Origin: Halovenus halobia
GTDB lineage: Archaea; Halobacteriota; Halobacteria; Halobacteriales; Haloarculaceae
Length of the DNA stretch: 64,000 bases
Assembly (NCBI RefSeq): GCF_051414135.1
Contig: NZ_JBLKOA010000005.1
Span: forward strand, 1 to 64,000
Direction: 5' to 3'
Shown one piece after another: positions 1 through 8,819 of this stretch. The notes beneath the pieces are model-generated. The model made no database searches. It saw only the letters and a program-made list of their open reading frames with translations, and was not told the DNA's origin. The position numbers were made by a program, and so were the translations under genes. Each line of letters starts with the position of its first letter. Positions within the stretch are counted from its first letter, which is position 1.

Positions 1-60
1 TTTCATCGTCGGGTTCGCGCCGTGGGCGCGAACCGCTCCTCGAAAAACATGGGTGAAAAA
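1..60 (+). repeat. 62-nt hairpin element, left copy (first 2 nt outside window)
   Basis: The element opens with TTTCATCGTCGGG, has a perfect 10-bp stem (12-21 with 25-34, loop GTG) and closes with CTCGAAAAACATGGGTGAAAAA split over 39-60. An inverted copy lies at 2399-2460. The flanks TTTTTCA and TGAAAAA are mutual inverted repeats. The stem sequence differs between copies but pairing is kept. Function unknown; a transcript end, a mobile-element end or a protein-binding site are all possible. Confidence 0.75.
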
Positions 61-338
61 GGCCGGACGCGCCGTCGGCGCGTCCGGAGAATCGCCTCGC
101 TGCACGGACGGCGAAGCCGTGAGCGCGCAGCGTTCGGCGACTGTCCTCAAGCGTAACAGTGACTGTGACAACTGTGTCCATGCGAGGCCAATGGACAAGC
201 GTTACCGAACCAAGACTGCGGGACAGAACGACTCCGCTGTGACCTCACGAGCAGTTGAGTGTTCCCGTTTCAGTGAAACTATATTCTTCTGTCATACACA
301 ATCCATTTTTTTAAATATCCACACTCCATTCTATAGCC
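61..338. other. intergenic region with GC-rich hairpins upstream of the LOV kinase
   Basis: No credible gene. Right after the hairpin element there is another perfect stem, CCGGACGCGCC / GGCGCGTCCGG with a GTC loop (about 62-87), then the string GGCGAAGCCGTGAGC, which recurs on the other side of the kinase near 2369-2383. From about 240 on, the sequence turns AT-rich and becomes the kinase promoter. An open frame from 53 to 448 runs into the kinase in another frame and looks non-coding. Confidence 0.6.
310..317 (+). promoter_or_regulatory. TATA box of the LOV kinase gene
   Basis: TTTAAATA lies 22-29 nt before the ATG at 339, the usual spacing of a haloarchaeal TATA element for a leaderless transcript. 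No Shine-Dalgarno sequence precedes the ATG, which agrees with leaderless initiation. Confidence 0.6.
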
Positions 339-2282
339 ATGAACTCAGCGTCGGCACGGGAACGCGTCTACAAAATCTTCGCCGAGAGCGACCCCGACGT
401 CGAGGAAAAAGTCAACCGGGCACTCGCGGTTGGAACAGACTATTTTGACATCCCGATTGGCTTCTTTACGCGCTTTATCGACGATGACCAACGCATTGTC
501 TGTGCGGTCGGCGAGCATCCGCTGATCCAGCCCGGTGAATCCTGTCCGCTCGAACAGTCCTACTGTCGCCACGCCGTCGATGCCGACGGTGTGCTTGCGG
601 TACAGGACGCCAGTGTCTCGTCAATTTCCGATAGCGCTATTAATACGTTCAATCTGGGCACGTACATCGGGATGCAGGTTGTCGTCGACGACGATATCTA
701 CGGCACAATCTGCTTCGCTGCCGAAGACGAGCGCGACGAACCGTTTTCAGAGAGCCAAGAGATATTTCTCGAACTACTGGCCACGTTGATCGGGACGGCG
801 CTCGAACGCCAACAGTACGAGCGCGAGATTGAGGCCCGCAACGAGCGACTCCGCGAGCAGAAACAACGCTTCGAGGGTATCGCCGAGAACAGCTCTGACA
901 TCATCTTCCGTGTCGACACCGACGCGCAGTTCACCTACGTCTCCGCGGCCGTCGAGCGTATTCTGGGCTACGAACCGGAGACGATGGTCGGCCAGCAGTT
1001 TTACGACTACCTCTGTGAATCTGGCATCGAAACGGCTGACCCTGCCTACGAGCGCCTGCTGACCGGCACACCAGTCGAAGGGCTAGTACTGGACTTTCTC
1101 GACGTAAATGACCAGGCAGTGACCCTCGAAATCAACGCCACGCCGGTCACCGACGACGGCGAGGTGGTCGGCGTCCAGGGTGTCGGCCGTGACGTGACCG
1201 AACGCCAGGCCCAGCAGCGGGAACTCCGCATCAAGAACCGGGCAATGGACGACGCGACGATGGGTATCACCATCGTCGACCCCCACCAGCCGAACGACCC
1301 GATGATCTACATCAACGACGGCTTCGAGCGCCTCACCGGCTACAGCGAGGCCGAAGCGCTCGGGCGAAACTGTCGGTTTCTCCAGGGCGAGGGGACTGAC
1401 CCCGAGGCAGTCGCGCGGTTCCGCGAGGCAATCGAGGCTGGCGAGTCGACGACGGTCGAACTGCTCAACTACCGGAAGAACGGAACGCCGTTCTGGAACC
1501 GCGTCCAGATCAACCCCGTTTTCGACGAGAGCGAACTCACCCAGTATCTCGGCTTCCAGACTGACGTGACCGAGCGCCGCCGTACCGAGCAACTCATCCA
1601 ACTGCTCAACCGGGTGCTGCGGCACAACCTCCGCAACGGGATGTCGGTCGTCGGTGGCTCTGCGGCGACGCTTCCGGACGCGGACCGGGATCAGCTTCGA
1701 GAAACAAGCGACCGCCTCGCCCGGGTCTCCGACGAACTCACGGGGCTGAGCGAGCAAGCCCGTGACCTCGAAGCGACCGCTCGTACTGAACGGAGCCCCG
1801 AACGCCTCGACGTCGACGGACTGCTCGACTCACTCGCTGACTCAGCCCGTCATCGCTGGCCAGACGCCGACGTCTCGGTGACTGTCGAGACTGACGCCGA
1901 CGCCTGTGCTGGGCCCGAACTCGAACGCGCGCTGTCGGAACTGCTCGAAAACGCCGTCAAACACAATCCAAGCCCGTCGCCGACCGTCGAGATTACCACG
2001 ACCCGCGAGGCCGAGTGGCTCGAAATCACCGTCCGTGACGACGGCCCCGGAATCGACGACATGGAGCGGGCGGCCATCAACACAGGCACTGAAACGGGAC
2101 TCGAACACGGTTCCGGTCTCGGTCTCTGGCTGGTCAACTGGATTGTTACCCGCTACGGCGGGTCGTTCCGACTCCCAGAGAACGACAGCGATGACACCAC
2201 TGCACTCGTTCGCGTGCCAGCCATCACTGACGACCAGTCAGTCTCAGACGTCGAACGCGGACCGACTGTGCTGTTTCGGTGA
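339..2282 (+). CDS. GAF-PAS-LOV sensor histidine kinase (putative blue-light receptor)
   Basis: Cytoplasmic sensor kinase of 647 aa with no membrane segment. Order: GAF domain (about 10-155), coiled linker, PAS (about 175-290), second PAS (about 300-415), then dimerisation and ATPase domains. The second PAS carries GRNCRFLQG with Cys345, the signature of the LOV flavin-adduct cysteine, plus the downstream NYRKNGTPFWN and GFQTDVTE segments that hold the flavin-contacting Asn and Gln residues. The H box is RVLRHNLRN with His429; N box ELLENAVKH and G boxes DDGPGID and GSGLGLW follow. There is no receiver domain, so the partner regulator is elsewhere. The start is fixed by the TATA spacing. The gene stands alone between inverted hairpin repeats. 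LOV photochemistry is inferred from the motif. Confidence 0.9.
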   Translation: MNSASARERVYKIFAESDPDVEEKVNRALAVGTDYFDIPIGFFTRFIDDDQRIVCAVGEHPLIQPGESCPLEQSYCRHAVDADGVLAVQDASVSSISDSAINTFNLGTYIGMQVVVDDDIYGTICFAAEDERDEPFSESQEIFLELLATLIGTALERQQYEREIEARNERLREQKQRFEGIAENSSDIIFRVDTDAQFTYVSAAVERILGYEPETMVGQQFYDYLCESGIETADPAYERLLTGTPVEGLVLDFLDVNDQAVTLEINATPVTDDGEVVGVQGVGRDVTERQAQQRELRIKNRAMDDATMGITIVDPHQPNDPMIYINDGFERLTGYSEAEALGRNCRFLQGEGTDPEAVARFREAIEAGESTTVELLNYRKNGTPFWNRVQINPVFDESELTQYLGFQTDVTERRRTEQLIQLLNRVLRHNLRNGMSVVGGSAATLPDADRDQLRETSDRLARVSDELTGLSEQARDLEATARTERSPERLDVDGLLDSLADSARHRWPDADVSVTVETDADACAGPELERALSELLENAVKHNPSPSPTVEITTTREAEWLEITVRDDGPGIDDMERAAINTGTETGLEHGSGLGLWLVNWIVTRYGGSFRLPENDSDDTTALVRVPAITDDQSVSDVERGPTVLFR

Positions 2283-2398
2283 CTGTCGCGGAGCATCCGC
2301 GCCGAAGGCGCGGTTCGCTCGCCGCGAGCGATGCGAGGTCGAACGAAGTGAGACCTCGGAAGCGAACGGCGAAGCCGTGAGCAGCGAGCGGCGAGGAG
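2283..2398. repeat. GC-rich stem-loop stretch downstream of the LOV kinase
   Basis: Short inverted repeats follow one another: CGCGCC-GAA-GGCGCG, GAGGTC...GACCTC and GGC-GAA-GCC. The string GGCGAAGCCGTGAGC is shared with the upstream flank near 111-125, and GACTGTC occurs on both sides of the kinase. No gene is seen. Confidence 0.5.
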
Positions 2399-2460
2399 TT
2401 TTTCACCCATGTTTTTCGAGGAGAGGTGCGCGCCGACAGCGCGCACCCGACGATGAAAAA
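2399..2460 (-). repeat. 62-nt hairpin element, right (inverted) copy
   Basis: Read on the minus strand this matches positions 1-60 except in the stem. The stem is 2425-2434 with 2438-2447 around a 3-nt loop. Relative to the left copy one T-A pair has become G-C, a compensatory change, and one C-G pair has become a U-G wobble if the RNA is read on the minus strand (a C-A mismatch on the plus strand). Confidence 0.75.
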
Positions 2461-2470
2461 GATGGTGGCG

Positions 2471-3286
2471 TTAGCCAAAAATCCCGCCGAAGACGCCGTC
2501 GCTGTCCTCGTCTTCGTCTTCATCCTTGTCTTCCTCCTCGTCGAGGAACCACTGGCTATCGAAGACGCGTTCGAGGTCCGTGCTGTCTGCGCCCTCGAAG
2601 AAGACTCCTTCGAGTGACGCCGCGAGTTGGCGGTAGGCGTCGGCTGGGTCGCTCTCGGCCGCGTTCTGGAGTAGCGGCTCCTCCTCTGTCGCGTCGATAT
2701 CGACCGGAATCACACCCAGCAGTGGCACGTCGAACTTGTCGGCAATCTCCTGGACGTAGGTATCCCGGGTGACGCGAGTAATCAGCGCGCCGATGACTGT
2801 GCCGTCGACACGCTCGGCCAGGTCGGCCGTCTTGATGGTGTCGTTGACCGCCACGTCGTCAGGTGTCGTCACGAGCAAAACGCCATCCGCAAGACCAAGC
2901 GGGACCGTCGTTTCGTGGCTCAGTCCTGCGCCCGTGTCGACGAGCACGACGTCGAAGGTGTTTTTGAGCGTGTTGATGACCTTCCGGAGTTTCGCCGGGT
3001 CGGCCTCGGCGAAGGCTTCGAGACTTTGCTCGCCCGGGATGACGGTCATCCCCATCTGTGCGTCGTTGAGCGCTGCGCTGACCGTCTCTTCGCCGGCGAG
3101 GACCTCGTGAATGCTCGTCTCGTAGTCGAGTCCGAGCATGTTGCCGAGGTTCGCCATGCCGAGGTCGGCGTCGACGACGACGGTATCGTAGCCGTTCTCT
3201 TCGAGCGCTGCCGCGATATTGATCGCTGTGGTGGTCTTTCCAACGCCTCCTTTCCCACCGGCAATCGTACAGACGTACCCCGCCAT
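2471..3286 (-). CDS. minD: MinD/ParA-family P-loop ATPase
   Basis: Deviant Walker A motif KGGVGKTT near residue 12 (GGKGGVGKTT), switch-like DADLGMANLG and DTGAGL segments mark a MinD/Mrp/ParA-class ATPase. Such proteins position membrane-bound or polar complexes; haloarchaea carry several MinD paralogues tied to chemosensory and archaellum placement. The start MAGYV is chosen over an upstream in-frame ATG 18 nt earlier because the family begins just before the P-loop. The C-terminal tail is very acidic (EEEDKDEDEDEDSD) and ends in a Gly/Phe-rich GVFGGIFG rather than an obvious amphipathic membrane-targeting helix, so the location of the protein is uncertain. Divergent from aRF1. Confidence 0.88.
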   Translation of the reverse strand: MAGYVCTIAGGKGGVGKTTTAINIAAALEENGYDTVVVDADLGMANLGNMLGLDYETSIHEVLAGEETVSAALNDAQMGMTVIPGEQSLEAFAEADPAKLRKVINTLKNTFDVVLVDTGAGLSHETTVPLGLADGVLLVTTPDDVAVNDTIKTADLAERVDGTVIGALITRVTRDTYVQEIADKFDVPLLGVIPVDIDATEEEPLLQNAAESDPADAYRQLAASLEGVFFEGADSTDLERVFDSQWFLDEEEDKDEDEDEDSDGVFGGIFG

Positions 3287-3415
3287 TCTTTGATTATATA
3301 ACACCTGTACTCGCCACGATATAAAGCCATTCCTCTGTTGTCTCTCATCTGTCAGACACTCGCCTCGAACTGGCAGGTCAACAGGTACTTACACCAGACC
3401 GGCCAAATACAGCCA

Positions 3416-4669
3416 ATGAGCGAGTCCGAGCACGAGCAGACGGACAAACAAAAATACGAGTTCCAGAAGGTAATCGAGGAGTTGAAAGATTACCGTGGCT
3501 CCGGGACGCAGTTGGTTACCATCTACATTCCTCCGGAGCGTCTCATTAGCGATGTCGTTGCCCACGTCACGCAGGAACACTCCGAAGCGAGCAACATCAA
3601 GTCCAAAGAAACTCGAACGAACGTCCAGGACGCCCTGAAAAGCATCAAAGACCGGCTGAAATACTACGACGTGAGGCCGCCCGAAAACGGGATGGTTATT
3701 TTCTCCGGAGCCGTCGACGACGGTGGCGGCCAGACGAAAATGATTACCCGCGTCCTCGAAAGCCCACCCCAGCCAATCGAGTCGTTCCGCTATCACTGCG
3801 ACGCAGAGTTTCTGACTGAACCGCTCGCGGAGATGATGGGCGACAAGGGTCTCTTTGGCCTCGTCGTCCTCGACCGCCGAGAGGCCAACGTCGGTTGGCT
3901 CCGTGGTAAACGCGTCGAACCAGTCAAGTCTGCCACCTCACTCGTCCCGGGCAAGCAGCGAAAAGGTGGGCAGTCCGCCCAGCGATTCGCCCGTCTGCGA
4001 CTCGAAGCCATCGACAACTTCTATCAGGAGGTTGCCGGGATGGCAAACGACCTGTTCGTCGACCAGCGCCACGAGCTCGATGGCATCCTCGTCGGCGGTC
4101 CCTCACCGACCAAAGACGAGTTCCTCGACGGCGATTATCTGCACCACGAACTGCAGGATATGGTGCTCGGGAAGTTCGACGTTTCATACACCGACGAATC
4201 CGGACTGTACGACCTCGTCGACGCCGCAGACGAGGTGCTGGCCGAACACGAAGTGCTCGAAGACAAGCAGACGATGGAGCAGTTCTTCGAGCAACTCCAC
4301 GACGGCAACAAGGCCACCTACGGGTTCGGTGCGACCCGAGAGAACCTGATGATGGGGGCTGTCGAGACGCTGCTCATCAGCGAAGACCTGCGGAAAGATG
4401 TTGTTGCCTACGAGTGTCCCAACGGCCACGACGAGTACGAGTTCCTCGACCAGAACGAATCGACGCCCGACCACGAGTGTTCGCGCTGCGGCGAAGAAAT
4501 CGAGAGTGACGACGGGGAGCGCGAGGACGCCATCGACCACCTCATCGAACTGGCCGAGCAGCGCGGCAGCGAGACGATGTTCATCTCGACAGACTTCGAG
4601 AAAGGCGAGCAGTTGCTGACAGCATTCGGTGGTGTTGCCGGTTTGTTGCGCTATTCGACTGGCGTGTAA
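3416..4669 (+). CDS. prf1: peptide chain release factor aRF1
   Basis: Translation termination factor of 417 aa that reads stop codons and releases the peptide. Visible signatures are NIKS (60-63) for stop-codon recognition and GGQ (184-186) in KGGQSAQRF for hydrolysis of peptidyl-tRNA. A C-terminal domain with a CPNGHDEY...CSRCG four-cysteine cluster, as in archaeal aRF1, follows. The ATG at 3416 is chosen because the family N-terminus is just before the KYEFQKVIEEL helix; the longer frame from 3338 adds residues not expected of the family. Divergent from the MinD gene. Confidence 0.96.
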   Translation: MSESEHEQTDKQKYEFQKVIEELKDYRGSGTQLVTIYIPPERLISDVVAHVTQEHSEASNIKSKETRTNVQDALKSIKDRLKYYDVRPPENGMVIFSGAVDDGGGQTKMITRVLESPPQPIESFRYHCDAEFLTEPLAEMMGDKGLFGLVVLDRREANVGWLRGKRVEPVKSATSLVPGKQRKGGQSAQRFARLRLEAIDNFYQEVAGMANDLFVDQRHELDGILVGGPSPTKDEFLDGDYLHHELQDMVLGKFDVSYTDESGLYDLVDAADEVLAEHEVLEDKQTMEQFFEQLHDGNKATYGFGATRENLMMGAVETLLISEDLRKDVVAYECPNGHDEYEFLDQNESTPDHECSRCGEEIESDDGEREDAIDHLIELAEQRGSETMFISTDFEKGEQLLTAFGGVAGLLRYSTGV

Positions 4670-4733
4670 GGACAGATTCTCGCCGAGAAACACGGCATAT
4701 AGACTCAAGACAGCCGTGCGCGTAGTGACAGCT

Positions 4734-5405
4734 ATGCAACTCACAACTCGCTCTCGATTCGGGTTGGCCGCGCTGTTTGCGGTGCTCGCTGGCGCCGTCG
4801 GCGCGCTGGCCGCCCCCGACCTGCCGGCCGAACTGGTGACCAACTGGGACGCGAGCGGTGAGTCAAACGGCACGCTCGCGAAGGTGCCTGCGTTGGTCTT
4901 GCTGCCCGCGGTGACCCTCGGAGTGGTCGGTCTCCTTGCTGTCCTTCCGCGACTGGACCCACTCGGTGAGAACATCGAGTCCTTCCGTACCCAGTACGAC
5001 TGGTTCGCCGTCGTCTTGGCGGCTTACCTGTCCGCCGTCCACCTCGCGGTCATTGCGTTCAACCTCGGCTACGAGTTCGAGTTCACGCTGGTGGTCCTCG
5101 CCGGGATGGCCGCGCTGTTTTACTACATCGGCATCGTGCTCGACCACGCCGAACGAAACTGGTTTATCGGTATCCGGACCCCGTGGACGCTCAGTAGCGA
5201 CGAGGTCTGGGACCGGACACACGACCTCGGCGCGACGCTGTTCAAACTCACTGCAGTCGTCTCTGCCGCCGCGCTCTTCTTTGGTGACATCGCGATTTTC
5301 GTTATCCTCGGCGCCACGATTACCACCGCGATTATCACCACCGTCTACTCCTACTACTGTTATCGCCAACTCGACGAGGACAGCGACGTTGCGGCCCCGA
5401 GTTGA
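4734..5405 (+). CDS. DUF1648/SdpI-like membrane protein
   Basis: Integral membrane protein of 223 aa with about six hydrophobic segments. The first segment is followed by LVTNWDASGESNG, like the DUF1648 motif, and the middle has NWFIGIRTPWTLSSDEVW, typical of the SdpI family (immunity or integral membrane proteins). The start at 4734 places a positively charged MQLTTRSRF before the first helix; the earlier in-frame start lies inside aRF1. The specific role in haloarchaea is not known. Confidence 0.75.
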   Translation: MQLTTRSRFGLAALFAVLAGAVGALAAPDLPAELVTNWDASGESNGTLAKVPALVLLPAVTLGVVGLLAVLPRLDPLGENIESFRTQYDWFAVVLAAYLSAVHLAVIAFNLGYEFEFTLVVLAGMAALFYYIGIVLDHAERNWFIGIRTPWTLSSDEVWDRTHDLGATLFKLTAVVSAAALFFGDIAIFVILGATITTAIITTVYSYYCYRQLDEDSDVAAPS

Positions 5406-5473
5406 TCGGCTGGATTCAAACGTCTGTTTGACTCTCCATCGACTGTTTATATGTGACGCGTCATCTACCGAAC

Positions 5474-6403
5474 ATGACCGAACTCACGAGACGAGCAGCA
5501 CTCGTCGGTGCAGCAGGCGCCGGTGCCGTCGCTCTCGCTGGCTGTGTCAGCAACGATGACCCAGATTCCGAAGCTGCGGATAACCCGACAGATGACGATA
5601 CAAACACTGAGTCGAGCACAGACGAACTGTCACTGACAGCGTCCGTCGAACGCGTTGGGAGTAGTTGCGCGATGTCCGACTCCGGCGAGGCAACGGTCTT
5701 TCTCGACGATGACGAGTTCGTCATCTCCGGAGAACTCCCCGCACCAACTCCCTGCTACGACCCCGAACTGACCGCACACTCGTTCGCTGACGGCACGCTG
5801 TCGGTGACAGTCGATGTTGTTGCTCAGTCAGACGAGGCGTGCGCTGACTGTCGCGGTAGCGTCTACTACGAAGCCAGACTCTCGGGACGGAGTCCTGACG
5901 ATGTCGAGCAAGTGTCTGTCAGCCACGCCAACGGGCAGAGCTACGAGGTGCCTGCGGCAGATATTGACCAGGGGCCGCCGGCTGTCCGCGGGGCAACACT
6001 CACGGAGACCACGAGTGAGTCCCGAGGGTCGGGTGACAGGGGCCGTGCCGAAGTCACACTTCCCGAGAGTGAGACTGGTGCGGTCACCATCGACGGTGCA
6101 ATTCCGACTGAACACCCGCACTATGAGGCGGTCATGAAAGAAGCAACCGTCCACGGCACAACGCTTCGCGTGGCAGTTGGGGTCGAGTCGACACGAGAAG
6201 AGGGCACGATGGGGACGATGCCGCTCGGAATCGTCGAGTACACTGCCAGCGTCGATGTTGAACATCCGGACGGACTGGACTCGGTCACCGTCGAGCACCC
6301 GAACGGTAGTTACGGGAGTTCCTGGGCGAGCAGTAGTGCAACCGCGGAGGGCGCTTCGGGCAGTCGCGCTGGTGACTCGACTGAATCTGACGGTAGTAGT
6401 TGA
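5474..6403 (+). CDS. Tat lipoprotein, unknown function
   Basis: Exported lipoprotein of 309 aa. The N-terminus MTELTRRAALVGAAGAG followed by ALAGC is a Tat signal with lipobox. Next comes a Ser/Asp/Thr-rich linker (about 25-55), then two related beta-rich halves (about 60-165 and 175-290), each with a pattern of short strand segments such as VSVSHANGQSY and VTVEHPNGSYG near its end. The N-terminal half has a Cys pair ACADC. No enzyme motif is seen. Ends 4 nt before the convergent deoC. Confidence 0.7.
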   Translation: MTELTRRAALVGAAGAGAVALAGCVSNDDPDSEAADNPTDDDTNTESSTDELSLTASVERVGSSCAMSDSGEATVFLDDDEFVISGELPAPTPCYDPELTAHSFADGTLSVTVDVVAQSDEACADCRGSVYYEARLSGRSPDDVEQVSVSHANGQSYEVPAADIDQGPPAVRGATLTETTSESRGSGDRGRAEVTLPESETGAVTIDGAIPTEHPHYEAVMKEATVHGTTLRVAVGVESTREEGTMGTMPLGIVEYTASVDVEHPDGLDSVTVEHPNGSYGSSWASSSATAEGASGSRAGDSTESDGSS

Positions 6404-6407
6404 GTCC

Positions 6408-7043
6408 CTACGCTTCTTGGTCGAGATATTCGGCAACGATTGTGTCACCGCTCGAGGCACCGATACGCTCGGCACCTGCGTCGAGTAACTCCTCGGCAAA
6501 CTCCCACGAGCCAACGCCGCCGCTGGCTTTGACCGACCCGTACTCGGCCAGTAACTCGACGTCTTCGACCGTTGCGCCGCCGTTGGCAAAGCCTGTTGCT
6601 GTTTTCAGAAATGCGGCATTCCCGTCGATGGCGGCCTGACAGAGGTCCCGAAGTTCGGCCTCGGAAAACAGCGACGTTTCGAGAATCACTTTCACTGGAA
6701 TGGGAACTGCCGCAACAACCTCTTCGACCTCTGCCTGGATAGCCGCGACATTCTCTTGCGCTCGGCCGAGATTGGGCACGAGGTCGAGTTCGCTCGCGCC
6801 GTCCTGCCACGCACTGGTCGCTTCAGCACACTTCGTTTCGGTCGTGTGCTGGCCGTGCGGAAAGCCGACGACGGTGCTGACCTGGATGTCGGGAGCGTAC
6901 TCCGTCGCCTCGGCAACGTAACACGGGGGGAGACAGGCTCGCAACCCGTATTCCTCGGCGGCGTCGAGGACGGCCTCGACATCGTCCCACGCTGTTGTCG
7001 GGCCGAGCACGGTATGTTCGATGCGTCCGGGGATATCGTCCAT
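6408..7043 (-). CDS. deoC: deoxyribose-phosphate aldolase
   Basis: Cleaves 2-deoxyribose 5-phosphate to glyceraldehyde 3-phosphate and acetaldehyde. The 211-aa protein has the Schiff-base lysine in FLKTATGF (Lys147), the proton-relay Lys172 in SVKASGGV and Asp87 in ELDLVPN, all in the class I DeoC order. It is divergent from a DUF63 membrane gene, with a uridine phosphorylase just beyond, so a role in nucleoside breakdown is likely. Confidence 0.95.
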   Translation of the reverse strand: MDDIPGRIEHTVLGPTTAWDDVEAVLDAAEEYGLRACLPPCYVAEATEYAPDIQVSTVVGFPHGQHTTETKCAEATSAWQDGASELDLVPNLGRAQENVAAIQAEVEEVVAAVPIPVKVILETSLFSEAELRDLCQAAIDGNAAFLKTATGFANGGATVEDVELLAEYGSVKASGGVGSWEFAEELLDAGAERIGASSGDTIVAEYLDQEA

Positions 7044-7125
7044 ATTGCTGTTCGACGGCCTCAGCGGTTAAAAATACTGTTCGTGACCGGAACTGTTTTG
7101 AGTGGGGCGATATCACACTCGCGGT

Positions 7126-7980
7126 ATGGCTGCGCCATTCAGCGGGTTTGTCGTTCCGGGGCCGATCCAGTCGGCGGCGCTTCTGATCGGAACGGTGACG
7201 ATTGGAGTGTTGTTGTACGCACTCCGCCCGCCGTTCACACAGCGGATTGTTCTGTCATTCATTCCGTGGATTATCAGCGGAAGTATCCTGCACGTCTTCT
7301 GGCAACTTGGAGACATTCTCGGGCGGCAACTGTACCCGCCGGCAATCGAACCATTATTTTCGGCTCCTGCTGTCTATCTAACGACGTTCATCGCAGTGGG
7401 GCTGATCTGGGCTCTCGCGTCAATTATTGTCCCGAGTCGTGACCGGAGCAACAGGATTGCGACCTATCTCCTCGCGACCGGTCTCGGTGTCGTGATCCCG
7501 CTGACCGGATTGCTCCTCTGGCAGGGTCTCGACGAAGCAATCGCGCCGATGGAGCCCATCTGGCCAGTGCTTGCTCTTATCCTCTCGCTTGTGGTCACGT
7601 TCGTTGTCTACATCGCGATTGGCGCGTGGCGAACCTACGTCATCGCGCAGGTCCGATATGTCGGTGCCTTTGTCCTCTTTGCACACATCTTCGACGGCAT
7701 CACCACAGCAATCGGTGTCGACGTGCTTGGTGGCGGCGAACGCTCGGCACTGCCAGCGATGATTCTTGACTTTTCTGCCCGCCTGCCCGTTGCCGACACT
7801 ATCGGCGTGGGCTGGCTGTTCGTCCTCGTGAAAATCATCCTCGCCTCGGCTATTATCATCCTCTTCGCAGATTACGTCGACGACGAACCTGCACAGGCGA
7901 ATCTCCTCCTGACACTCATTGCTGTGTTCGGACTCGGGCCGGCGACAAACAACTTCTTCCTGTTTTTGCTCTCCCCCTAA
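7126..7980 (+). CDS. DUF63 family membrane protein
   Basis: Membrane protein of 284 aa with about seven to eight hydrophobic helices. Conserved-looking polar segments within helices (SGSILHVFWQLGD, FAHIFDGITTAIGVD, GPATNNFF) match the archaeal DUF63 family, whose biochemical role is unknown. The ATG at 7126 starts shortly before the first helix; an upstream in-frame ATG at 7102 is less likely. It is flanked by deoC and uridine phosphorylase; a transport role is possible but not shown. Confidence 0.75.
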   Translation: MAAPFSGFVVPGPIQSAALLIGTVTIGVLLYALRPPFTQRIVLSFIPWIISGSILHVFWQLGDILGRQLYPPAIEPLFSAPAVYLTTFIAVGLIWALASIIVPSRDRSNRIATYLLATGLGVVIPLTGLLLWQGLDEAIAPMEPIWPVLALILSLVVTFVVYIAIGAWRTYVIAQVRYVGAFVLFAHIFDGITTAIGVDVLGGGERSALPAMILDFSARLPVADTIGVGWLFVLVKIILASAIIILFADYVDDEPAQANLLLTLIAVFGLGPATNNFFLFLLSP

Positions 7981-8025
7981 CCGTCGCTTCGCTGTTTTTA
8001 CTACCGCGGCCCCCGACCACAGCGT

Positions 8026-8751
8026 ATGGCGAAACAGCCACACCTTCTCGTCGAAGCCGGCGACCTGACAGATATCGCGCTCGTTCCGGGCGACCCGGGT
8101 CGAGTCGACCGCATCGCCGACCACTGTGACGACCACACTGTCGTCGCAAGCAACCGCGAGTACAAACTCGTCAACGCCACCTACGAGGGTCGCGAACTGA
8201 CACTCTGTTCGACAGGGATTGGCTCACCCTCGGCAGCCATCGCTGCCGAAGAACTGTCGGCGGTGGGTGTCGAGACAGTGCTGCGGGTTGGAACCACCGG
8301 CGCACTCCAGTCCGACATCGAGATTGGCGACATGATTGTCGCCACCGGCGCGGCCAAAGACGAGGGGACGACCAAACGCTACGAGTCAGCGACTGTTCCT
8401 GCTGTCCCCGACTACGAGGTGCTTTCGACGCTGACCGAAACCGCAAACGAGCACGACGCCCCGGTCCACGTTGGGCCGATTGCCACTGACGACGCCTTTT
8501 ATGCCGAGACTGACGAGTACGTCAACTCCTGGGAGGACGCAGGACTCCTCGCTGTCGAGATGGAGGCGGCCGCGCTGTTCACCATCGCTCGTCGCAAGGG
8601 CATGCGCGCTGGCGCAATTTGTACCGTCGACGGCAATCTCGTCGAGGGGACACAGAAAGGGGAGACCGAGGACGAGGAACTCCCGGAGAAAGCCAAAGAC
8701 AACGTTGCACGCGCTATCGAGATCTCGCTGGAAACCGCGACCAGACTCTGA
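8026..8751 (+). CDS. udp: uridine phosphorylase / purine nucleoside phosphorylase family
   Basis: Phosphorolyses nucleosides to base and ribose 1-phosphate. The 241-aa protein has VPGDPGRVDRI at the phosphate site, GTTGALQ, and VEMEAAAL with the ribose-binding Met-Glu pair, in the order of the NP-I (Udp/DeoD) family. Substrate specificity cannot be fixed from sequence alone, but uridine is the usual call for this haloarchaeal group. Neighbouring deoC suggests shared nucleoside degradation. Confidence 0.88.
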   Translation: MAKQPHLLVEAGDLTDIALVPGDPGRVDRIADHCDDHTVVASNREYKLVNATYEGRELTLCSTGIGSPSAAIAAEELSAVGVETVLRVGTTGALQSDIEIGDMIVATGAAKDEGTTKRYESATVPAVPDYEVLSTLTETANEHDAPVHVGPIATDDAFYAETDEYVNSWEDAGLLAVEMEAAALFTIARRKGMRAGAICTVDGNLVEGTQKGETEDEELPEKAKDNVARAIEISLETATRL

Positions 8752-8819
8752 GACAGGCCGGTCGTCGCGGCAGAAACGAACCCCCTTGCTACAAATGCGC
8801 TCGGACCGACCCTCCGCGT

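Noticed and set aside
53..448. 131-aa frame upstream of the LOV kinase
   Set aside because: Crosses repeats and promoter and ends in the kinase in another frame; no protein-like features.
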